Origin: a virus
DNA length: 21,876 bases
Strand: one strand, 5' to 3'
IMG/VR virus record: IMGVR_UViG_3300042558_003456
Location: 1-21,876 of that record
In this document: positions 8,301 through 15,181 of the stretch, one piece after another
How positions within the stretch are numbered: position 1 is the first letter of the stretch
How the letters are laid out: every line of letters starts with the position of its first letter
The notes under the pieces: generated by a model
The model's input: the letters and a program-made list of their open reading frames with translations, nothing else
Told to the model about the DNA's origin: nothing
Database searches by the model: none
Position numbers and translations under genes: made by a program

Positions 8301-10590
8301 ATTCTACTATGACGGAGCCCAAAGTTTAGGTATTATTATACTACAAAGAGGTGTTGACCCGCACTCACCAAAAGTACAACAAGAAATTGACTTATCAAGA
8401 ATATTTGGATGGGCAAACTATGGGCAGGCAGGTTTGACAATAACAGGGGAGTTTAATTTAAATATACCAATACAGTCATCGTCAAGTTCATTAAAATTGC
8501 CAAGACATAATCAGTTTACTACAAATAATGCGACTGACTTTGGTAGTAGTATCTTCTTTCAAGGAACATTTGATGTTCAGGGAACATTCTCTTCTTACAC
8601 AAGTAATTTATTACGGTATTACTCAAGATTAGGGGAGAACGGAAATTCAACAACCGCATCTGTTCCATCCTCAAACTATTTAACAAAGGTCCAAACGGAT
8701 AGCAATGCGGTTGCTAGTACGACTTCTTGCGGATGTGATACTTTTTACAATTTAAAACTTGGTTGGTGGTTTACTCAAGGAAATAATTCTCAATATGGTT
8801 ATAGTGTTGGGGAGTATGTTGAAGGGGGAAGTTACGCTGATTTGGGAATGTCAAACTCTATATCTACTTTTTGTGGAGAATCGGTACCAAATGAAGTTTC
8901 GGCGTACGCATCATATATTTCAAATATATACCCTTCAAGTACCACAGTTCAAATGGTTAATCCAAGTAAACTAGTAATGAGGACTGACAGATTACCATCT
9001 TCCACGCAAATTCCTTCAGGTGATACTACAGGAAACGGAATTTTATTAATGCATCAGAATCCTTCATTTACAATTTATTTATTAGATGAATCTGGTTCAG
9101 CTCAAGCTTTAGGAAGTGCTCCTGAAGTGTATACCTTCACTGAAATAGAAACTGAGGATATACCATCACAATATATGAATGTGATTGAGTCACTTTCGGA
9201 TTGTTCTAAAGCGGTTCCATTGGAATGTTATGTTGTTAATCCCGATAATACAGTATCTATTAAACCTTGTGATGAAAGTAACGGAACTTGTTGTGGTAAA
9301 AATTATAATACAGGTGGATTTAGGTCTTGGTTTAATTATGGGTTTGGATGTTATAATTTAGTGTCATTCCCAATTATTTCCATTGTAAAAGATTTCAATT
9401 TAATAATTGAATTTATACAAAGATTAAAATTAAATATGGCGTTATGTTTTGATGTGTTTTCACACACATTTGGAAATGCTTGGATAAACGGGACATTATA
9501 TGCTTTCCCATTCCAAATGAATACATTTTTTGACACTCAAAACAAACCTAACTACAATTATTGTAAAGAATTAATGTATTTTCATGACCCGACTAATAAT
9601 TTTTATTATAGAAGTTCACCATATAATGATAATAATAATAAATTTATTGGTAGAGATGCAAATGAAAGAGCAAATGATAACGGAAATGAAAAACAATTAG
9701 GATTTCCAACAACTATGATGGACTTGGGACCAAAAGTTCCTTACTTACAGGAAATAGTTTTCAGTGATGATTATGATGGATATATTGTTGATAAATTAGA
9801 TTCAACATCATTCAAAAATGTTTCTGACATATTGAATGTTATGATTTTAAGTAGATTTGTTAATGAGAATTTTCTCAGTCTATTTTTACCTGGTCTTGGT
9901 AGTGGTTCTGACCCATCAGTTGCGGGATTCTTTAGAAATAAAAGATGGAACCCAAGTGGAAATATATTATTCCCTGGAACTATTGATGGGGATTACTCAC
10001 AAATGGCGTCAGTTAATTCTGAATTTGGAATTGCTGAATTCTCACCTGAGGGATATGATATTAATACGTCATTTAAAGTTATGAGAGATAACTCTAATTA
10101 TGCTTATTTTGAAATATTCTTTTCAGGTAATAATCAAGATAGAGATTACATCACACCAAGAAGAAAAATATGGAATGAGAATGCGTCCACGGCTCCTCTA
10201 CCATCTGATTTTGGATACATAAGTACATTTTCACAAGAAGTTCCATTCTATGAATGGGAATTTAAAACTACTAACTCAGGAACTATTTTCGGTAATCAGA
10301 ATAACAATTGGGATACAAATGAAAGTGGATTTTTTAAATACAAATATCAATCAATTGATAGAATTTCACCGGCGTCCCATTCGGTAATTGTTGGGTCAAG
10401 TAATTCAAAATATTGGAAAGGGTTTATTTATAATGTAGATAGTAATGGAAATGCGACTGACTCAATACCAAGCGGGTTCCAAGATAAAAGACAGGTTAAT
10501 AATCCATTTTTCTTTTATTTTGGATTAAAGAAAGGGGCTAGTGCGTATGACAAATTTAAAACTAAATATATAAATGAAACTGATTTATAA
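5335..10590 (+). CDS. Giant structural (probable baseplate/tail-tip) protein with membrane-like hairpin
   Basis: A 1751-residue protein directly after the gp6-like gene, so probably a very large baseplate or tail-tip component; I recognise no full-length family. Residues about 48-165 look like a carboxypeptidase-regulatory-like beta sandwich: GVIAGRVFVNGG at 49-60 and TTNESGDYMIYGVPLGTH at 146-163, with an insert between. Residues 570-623 are strongly hydrophobic with only a few charges (VPIFILLSFFLTLMKF, then IIIPMHLLAFLWPVIFLIMQ), like two or three membrane helices, followed by a basic stretch (KALNKIRGWLGKAKKE). A Cys cluster CERCDC sits at 669-674. A second, weaker hydrophobic patch spans about 1340-1395. 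Much of the rest is Asn/Ser/Thr-rich, beta-type sequence. T4 gp7 (1032 residues) follows gp6 in T4, but I see no alignment to it. The frame is unbroken over 5.2 kb. Confidence 0.85.
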   Translation: MSKIYRIKTTPGIDQNLTVNINQDFEEIELLSLKIRQEDVYPIGCANYGVIAGRVFVNGGYGLPKAKVSVFIPLRPEDEDNPVLTSYYPYRTLEDVNEDGYKYNLLPYVASYSGHSPTGTFPTREDVLKDPVASELFEKYYKYTVTTNESGDYMIYGVPLGTHTIVLNVDLSDIGEFSMTPQDLIRIGRGTENQFNGSFFRSSNNFNELPQIVYETKIVQVNAFWGQDDTCQVGITRADFDLSSGQNNITIQPTAVFMGSIFSSETTKKVKRRCKVKSKLGQLCQLTTGPGQIIAIRQTIDIDDDGYPVLEKYDLPQNGKLIDADGTWVIEVPMNLDYVYTNENGERVLSDDPKLGIPTNGKYRFKIKWQQPAGLTEENRRGYFLVPNIKEHGWTNSGEDPLLQDTETFTIQTNDPVINIVGQSGYVYRVKSKTNVTDFVVELDGNPYVGNKNDILLNSNDIISITPTYEDDEATSTWVFEKIPLVKYRLERSYAFSLSWYDYNDPQEAIDCIDTFYFMKYNKVYTVSQLLDRYTSRRFTWNTLQIKNINTDDCDESTNKLPVNDVQYRFVPIFILLSFFLTLMKFLLRAIIIPMHLLAFLWPVIFLIMQLVWVIQMLIHGICKALNKIRGWLGKAKKECGEKPKRTKYADNWFRNVKLPLLLYTEDGCERCDCKDSEIDLSGNETADGLQQNATDARTGTINSSPLADFNSADAYTVGDFQQDFPYLWEGPNTTTIYEDTPNDANGPEYLDVLFTNSLTIAERLNTFNLKDKYFDTTTINGGVGRNQVKRTVTGNGNIYHYDNTMVLVVDGSELSNFISGQLISFSDPTLSTDPNLTGATVNTGGTNSITGTPISNGAQWTVNYASPSNPTVSNSVTYTINYSGESKDYLTFPTDMEYFQVLTGLTLGTFSALTENHTNINSNFLNRSNKTDFLNRYLNNQMRVYDIVGDYLGSNVQNPCKDALWRSIGLAPNPGFDASSSSNIQTPLFYYDGAQSLGIIILQRGVDPHSPKVQQEIDLSRIFGWANYGQAGLTITGEFNLNIPIQSSSSSLKLPRHNQFTTNNATDFGSSIFFQGTFDVQGTFSSYTSNLLRYYSRLGENGNSTTASVPSSNYLTKVQTDSNAVASTTSCGCDTFYNLKLGWWFTQGNNSQYGYSVGEYVEGGSYADLGMSNSISTFCGESVPNEVSAYASYISNIYPSSTTVQMVNPSKLVMRTDRLPSSTQIPSGDTTGNGILLMHQNPSFTIYLLDESGSAQALGSAPEVYTFTEIETEDIPSQYMNVIESLSDCSKAVPLECYVVNPDNTVSIKPCDESNGTCCGKNYNTGGFRSWFNYGFGCYNLVSFPIISIVKDFNLIIEFIQRLKLNMALCFDVFSHTFGNAWINGTLYAFPFQMNTFFDTQNKPNYNYCKELMYFHDPTNNFYYRSSPYNDNNNKFIGRDANERANDNGNEKQLGFPTTMMDLGPKVPYLQEIVFSDDYDGYIVDKLDSTSFKNVSDILNVMILSRFVNENFLSLFLPGLGSGSDPSVAGFFRNKRWNPSGNILFPGTIDGDYSQMASVNSEFGIAEFSPEGYDINTSFKVMRDNSNYAYFEIFFSGNNQDRDYITPRRKIWNENASTAPLPSDFGYISTFSQEVPFYEWEFKTTNSGTIFGNQNNNWDTNESGFFKYKYQSIDRISPASHSVIVGSSNSKYWKGFIYNVDSNGNATDSIPSGFQDKRQVNNPFFFYFGLKKGASAYDKFKTKYINETDL

Positions 10591-12344
10591 TGGGTGGTTA
10601 TGAAAATATAGAGATACTTTTAGGTTCTGCAAAATTTGCAACGAGTCCTAATCGTAATATGAGAATAACTCCATTTTTGGATGGTAAAATTCAGGAACTT
10701 GAAGAATATGATAGGTCGGCAATTATAAATTTACCCGAACTTTATAATTCCGAAAGGCAGGAGTGTTCAATATTTAGACCATCGTTTTCAACCAAAGTAA
10801 TTTTTTACAACGCTTATACTGGGACAACTAATATCAATGGAACAAGTTATGGTCCGTTTTTAAATGAATTATTGTATACTGATGCTGAGAATTCAATAGT
10901 TGGAGGAACTCATCCAGGGACTTGGTATGGATATCCACCATATAAAGAATTTAATTTTTATAGAAACGATACTGATAGTGTTCATGTTGATTTTGCAACA
11001 AAATCTGCATTGACTTACAATTGGGGATATTATCTAAGTTATGCTTTTGAAAATAACTCAGGAAAAACATTCCAACATTATTTCTCTCCAACCAATTCAA
11101 TTACTTGGACTTGTTCCGAAGGGATTCCATTTATTATTTCAAGGCAAGAAATGAACGGAAGGGTTTTCATAGTGTTTAGATGTCCGATGAAACATAATTT
11201 GCTAAAAGGTGATTATGTTGAAATTGAGTTCCAAGGTGGGTGGGACGGTATTAATGGGAATAAGTATTTCCAAGTTGATATGTTAGGAACTGAAAGTTAT
11301 GGTAGTGATGAGATAATTTTTAACATTCAGGATATCGGTTACGATAGTCCATTTTTCGCAAACTCCTCAATTGGATTATTTAAGAAGGTTGTTGATATTA
11401 CCAACCCTGAGGATACTAAATCAATCTACTACGTTAGAAGACATAAAATACTGACTAACACACAGGATTCAATACCATTAAAAGCTGCGTTTTCACAGAA
11501 CGGGTTCTTTAGTAAGAAAAAATTTTTGACGAGCGCTTTAACGCCTAATTATGTTTCTAGAGTTGTAGAACAAGACGGGTCTCAAAACTTCAACATTACT
11601 TTTTCTAAAGACATTATAATATCAGGATATACTGATAATTTAAACCGACCATTAAGTGAACTTTATTTAACAATAATTAATAAGGGATATTTTGGATGGT
11701 TTAACCGACCAAGACCCAACACTACAACTAATTCTGCCTTAAAACAAGGTCATAAATTTAACATATCGTTTACCTCTGGAAATTGGTGGGACGACAACAA
11801 TTTGTTGAACGATACTAATATTGGAACAAATTCATATACTAAAACATTTAATGGTGAAAATTATGAATTTTATTATAATCAAGATTTAGTAAGTGGTGAT
11901 ACTATAGATGGAGATTTTTGTGAATATAATAGTTATTTGCAAGAAGAAAGTGTAATATCTGAATTTTATCATAAGTTTGAATTTAACAATTTGTTGTTTG
12001 ATATAACATTTAGTGCGTCAACCAATAGAAACGGTTATTATTACAAACCACATAATGGTGTTACGATTAATGTATTTTCTGATTACATTGAGGAGAGTAA
12101 TGTTTTAGGGATTTTAAATGTTCCACCATACGCCTTTTATTCTGAAACCTTGGGGACCCTAAGATGGAGAGACATTTACCCTTATGGTTATGTTGACTCA
12201 AACGGGAGAGGGGTTAATTTCCCATATATGAATAATGCTCATTATCCGTTACAGAATATAGATTTTAAAATATATCCTGAAAATAACATAAACGAATTTG
12301 TATTTGGTGCGATACAATTACCTACAGTTGATGATTGTGAATAA
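10590..12344 (+). CDS. Uncharacterised structural protein (584 residues)
   Basis: I do not recognise a family. The protein is rich in Asn, Tyr, Phe and Gly, has no signal peptide or membrane segment, and looks largely beta-structured, as expected for a baseplate or tail-fibre part. The N-terminus (GGYENIEILLGSAKFATSP) is moderately charged. Later stretches are heavy in aromatic residues, for example TWYGYPPYKEFNFYRN and NRNGYYYKPHNG. The ATG overlaps the stop of the 1751-residue gene in the string TAATG, so translation of the two is probably coupled, and the two products may be made in linked amounts. It sits inside the structural run between the gp6-like and gpI-like genes, which is the basis for calling it structural. 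Confidence 0.8.
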   Translation: MGGYENIEILLGSAKFATSPNRNMRITPFLDGKIQELEEYDRSAIINLPELYNSERQECSIFRPSFSTKVIFYNAYTGTTNINGTSYGPFLNELLYTDAENSIVGGTHPGTWYGYPPYKEFNFYRNDTDSVHVDFATKSALTYNWGYYLSYAFENNSGKTFQHYFSPTNSITWTCSEGIPFIISRQEMNGRVFIVFRCPMKHNLLKGDYVEIEFQGGWDGINGNKYFQVDMLGTESYGSDEIIFNIQDIGYDSPFFANSSIGLFKKVVDITNPEDTKSIYYVRRHKILTNTQDSIPLKAAFSQNGFFSKKKFLTSALTPNYVSRVVEQDGSQNFNITFSKDIIISGYTDNLNRPLSELYLTIINKGYFGWFNRPRPNTTTNSALKQGHKFNISFTSGNWWDDNNLLNDTNIGTNSYTKTFNGENYEFYYNQDLVSGDTIDGDFCEYNSYLQEESVISEFYHKFEFNNLLFDITFSASTNRNGYYYKPHNGVTINVFSDYIEESNVLGILNVPPYAFYSETLGTLRWRDIYPYGYVDSNGRGVNFPYMNNAHYPLQNIDFKIYPENNINEFVFGAIQLPTVDDCE

Positions 12345-13116
12345 ATTTAAAATATTAGTAAATGACAACGATAGGGAGATAGTAATTCCTGTTGAAACAA
12401 ATGAAGATTATTTAGACCAACTAAATAATATTGAGAACTATGATGACCAAGTAGTTAAGAGGGTTATTAACCCCAACGAAGATTACGAAGTTGCTAGATT
12501 TACTCACGCTCAACATGATGAATCATTAAGGACTGACGTTAATTATCAATTTTTTTTCACACCTACAGGGTCAACCCCATCAAATATAAATTATGTTAAT
12601 TCATATGTTAGTGAAGGGTTTACACCCCAACAAATTTATTATTTTTCAAATCCATTTAGAAACTCATTTTTTAAATTGGATTTTTACGATACCACTCAAG
12701 ATACTAATCAAATTAATTACATTACAATAATATTACCTACAACTCAAGGAGAAACAGAACCTGCAGTTGTTGGAGTTAATAATGTGAATGTTAAAATACC
12801 AAAGTATAAATTAGATTTTTTAGGTGATAAAGAAGGGTTTTTCCTATATTGGTTACGAAGTACCCAATACCTAAACATATCTACTTTTTATATGAGTGCA
12901 AAGTTTTTTGATGCAAAATTAGGGATTTTTGTAAAGTTTATGAATGCTCCACAAAATTCAATTGGAAGTGGGAATTCAAATTTTAATCCTTCAAATTATT
13001 TTTATTATAAGGTTGTTTTAGATTATGAAACTCTAACCTATAAAATTTTTACATTAGATGATGTGAGAGTTGGAGAAACAACCCCAATAACCTGGTATGA
13101 ATATGTTAACCCATAA
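12331..13116 (+). CDS. Uncharacterised structural protein (261 residues)
   Basis: No family recognised. The frame has an earlier ATG at 12298, but that would overlap the upstream gene by 47 bases. The ATG at 12331 (MIVNKFKILVND) overlaps by only 14 and starts with a charged, native-looking N-terminus, so I prefer it; GTG at 12337 is a further option. The protein is acidic near the start, then beta-type with many Asn, Tyr and Phe. A central stretch (KLDFLGDKEGFFLYWLR, then FYMSAKFFDAKLGIFVKFM) is aromatic and hydrophobic but charged, so it is not a membrane helix. It ends with TAATG shared with the next gene. By position it is a baseplate or fibre-attachment component. Confidence 0.75.
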   Translation: MIVNKFKILVNDNDREIVIPVETNEDYLDQLNNIENYDDQVVKRVINPNEDYEVARFTHAQHDESLRTDVNYQFFFTPTGSTPSNINYVNSYVSEGFTPQQIYYFSNPFRNSFFKLDFYDTTQDTNQINYITIILPTTQGETEPAVVGVNNVNVKIPKYKLDFLGDKEGFFLYWLRSTQYLNISTFYMSAKFFDAKLGIFVKFMNAPQNSIGSGNSNFNPSNYFYYKVVLDYETLTYKIFTLDDVRVGETTPITWYEYVNP

Positions 13117-14270
13117 TGGATAATCAAAATAAATATTATTTTAAAATATCTCCTGAAGTTATATTGAATAAAATTTTCACTATTCAATATCCATCGGGAA
13201 CAACAAGTAATCAGTTAGATGAAGACCCTTGTTGTGAAGTTACTGCAACAACTACTACGGTTGTTGATTATGGGTATGCTACAGTATATTCTTCTATGAC
13301 TCAGTTGTTAAGTGGGGGAACTAATGGAGAATCAACTCTTACAGATTTATCGGTTCCAATTCTCTTGTTAGAAAGTGCTGTAGACTACGGACATTATTCA
13401 GTGTTTGATGGTGCGATTTCACAAAAAGAAGTGGTGTGTAATTTTATATTTTCCGCAAGTTCGGCCAATCCGTACACAGTAATTGTTTATAATACTTCCA
13501 ATAATCTTTCAAATTTTATACAACAAACAACTTTTCAAATTGACTGGGGGGATGGGTATGTTGAGGATATTAATACGTTTACACCTGAAAACTTAACACA
13601 CACTTATAATAATTTTGGGGGACCTGTAACGTATATGATAAATTTAATACAGACGACTCCTTGGGGAATTAATTCTGTGGTTAAATATTTAGAAATACCT
13701 TATACGGGTGTGACAGTGGATAATCCGAACGGTACTGCATATTTCACACCTATGAATGGTAATTGGGCTGATACATCAGTATCTTATGACTACATTTTTT
13801 CAGGAGATGCTGTAAATTTAGTAAGTGACCAAGTTAGTGGTAATTATATTGATACTCCTTTCTTAATCACTGCTCAAACATCATCAAGATTATCAGAGTT
13901 AAGAAGTTACGGACCTCAAAAATACCGACAAACTCTAATAATCCAAAATGGTGAACCTTTTGGACAGATAACTGAAATAAATGAAAACTATACTGCTTAT
14001 ACAATCCAAAATAGTAGTTACGTTGATTTTACTGACGGAGCAACGATACAGGTGTTTGAATCATTTGGTTTAATTGATACTTGGTTAGTTCAAGAACCAA
14101 TTGTGAAAGAAGAAGAATTAATTAATGTTGCATTTGAGCCCGAAATACAAACGAATGTATTTATTGATAGAGGAAAAAATTCAGGACTTGAGAAAACAGA
14201 GAGATTAAATGAGGTGGATAGTATTGGGGACTTGGAAAAATATGGATATAAATTTTTTAAATTTAGTTAA
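13116..14270 (+). CDS. Structural protein with PKD-like domain (384 residues)
   Basis: Residues about 105-195 look like a PKD-type Ig-like domain. FQIDWGDGYVED holds the hallmark WGDG at 144-147, followed by LTHTYNNFGG and YMINLIQTTPWG, matching the usual order WGDG ... HTY ... G ... Y.V.L. PKD domains are extracellular beta-sandwich spacers, common on phage tails and bacterial surface proteins. An N-terminal Cys pair and Thr run (DPCCEVTATTTTVV, about 37-50) precedes it. Downstream, LRSYGPQKYRQTLIIQ is typical beta sequence, and the last 60 residues are charged (VKEEELINVAF, LEKTERLNEVDS). The start overlaps the previous stop as TAATG; the next gene begins 3 bases after this stop. Probably a peripheral baseplate or fibre protein; the exact role is unknown. 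Confidence 0.75.
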   Translation: MDNQNKYYFKISPEVILNKIFTIQYPSGTTSNQLDEDPCCEVTATTTTVVDYGYATVYSSMTQLLSGGTNGESTLTDLSVPILLLESAVDYGHYSVFDGAISQKEVVCNFIFSASSANPYTVIVYNTSNNLSNFIQQTTFQIDWGDGYVEDINTFTPENLTHTYNNFGGPVTYMINLIQTTPWGINSVVKYLEIPYTGVTVDNPNGTAYFTPMNGNWADTSVSYDYIFSGDAVNLVSDQVSGNYIDTPFLITAQTSSRLSELRSYGPQKYRQTLIIQNGEPFGQITEINENYTAYTIQNSSYVDFTDGATIQVFESFGLIDTWLVQEPIVKEEELINVAFEPEIQTNVFIDRGKNSGLEKTERLNEVDSIGDLEKYGYKFFKFS

Positions 14271-14272
14271 AA

Positions 14273-15181
14273 ATGGCAGTAGGTTCATATGGAACAATTA
14301 GACCAGCGGATGTCTCACCGGCAGATATTGAGGTAATATTAAATTACACCCCATCAAGGGATGTGACTAGTAATTTTATTCTGAAAAAATTAGATGCGAG
14401 AACAATTATTAGACCTTACTTTAATAATGGTGACACTGGAGGGAATCCTAATATTGAGATATTAGGGGGGTTATATAATCTAACATTACCATCGTCTGAA
14501 TTTAATAAGTTAGGTATCTATACTTTATATATAAGACCTGCACAAATCAGAACTACAATAACGGATTGTGGAGTTTTGACCTCGTTACCAAACATTAAGG
14601 GGATTGTTATTGACATAAGTAATGTTCCTAATGAATTCCAAAATAAATTCATTCCTCAAGAGTTGGTTGGACATCGTGTTGAATACCTAAGAGATTCAGG
14701 AGCTAAAATACCTAACTTTTTTAGATTAATCACATCAAATTTTTATTGTGAGGCGGTTACTGAAAATTTAGTTAACTCAGTACAAAAAGCTGTTAGATAT
14801 AGATATACGGATTCTAAAACTAATTTGATGTTTTGTACTTTATCTCCATCTTCAGCACCTACTTCAAAACCAAATGCAACTCCATTTATCGGACAACCCG
14901 GACAAAATATAATAATTAGTAATACATTTTTTAACCCAACTTCTGTTGAAGTTGAGATGGTTGAACACGATGCTTCCACATTGGCAATTGCCTTGTTTGG
15001 TAATCAAACAAAATCTATTGATGATGGTATCTACACAATGTATGATAGTGGTAATAACATTTATAAACAATACAATTTGTTTGAAGTAAGAGACCAATAT
15101 AATAAATTGTTATTTGAAGTTAGACAAGATAGAAATAATAACATTGACTTTAGTAAAAACTTTAACAATATAGTTCAGTAA
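14273..15181 (+). CDS. Uncharacterised baseplate-region protein (302 residues)
   Basis: No family recognised with confidence. The N-terminal third has alternating strands, including LTLPSSEFNKLGIYTLYIRP (about 68-87), the sort of beta-sandwich seen in upper-baseplate proteins; this is a loose resemblance only. The middle (VPNEFQNKFIPQELVGHRVEY, residues about 118-138, then FRLITSNFYCEAVTENLV) is followed by a Ser/Pro/Thr-rich linker (LSPSSAPTSKPNATP, about 193-207). The C-terminus (YNLFEVRDQYNKLLFEVRQ) is charged and may be helical. Similar modest size and position suit a baseplate wedge or connector role. The start lies 2 bases after the previous stop in an A-rich context (TTAAAAATG). Its own stop overlaps the next start as TAATG. 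Confidence 0.75.
   Translation: MAVGSYGTIRPADVSPADIEVILNYTPSRDVTSNFILKKLDARTIIRPYFNNGDTGGNPNIEILGGLYNLTLPSSEFNKLGIYTLYIRPAQIRTTITDCGVLTSLPNIKGIVIDISNVPNEFQNKFIPQELVGHRVEYLRDSGAKIPNFFRLITSNFYCEAVTENLVNSVQKAVRYRYTDSKTNLMFCTLSPSSAPTSKPNATPFIGQPGQNIIISNTFFNPTSVEVEMVEHDASTLAIALFGNQTKSIDDGIYTMYDSGNNIYKQYNLFEVRDQYNKLLFEVRQDRNNNIDFSKNFNNIVQ

Noticed and set aside
12298-12330. Upstream ATG for the 261-residue protein
   Set aside because: It would overlap the preceding gene by 47 bases, unlike the 1-base overlaps elsewhere, and the added residues mirror coding sequence of the upstream gene in another frame.
13545-13552. G6 run as a slippage or phase-variation site
   Set aside because: It encodes the conserved WGDG of the PKD-like domain in an unbroken frame, so the run is explained by the protein sequence.
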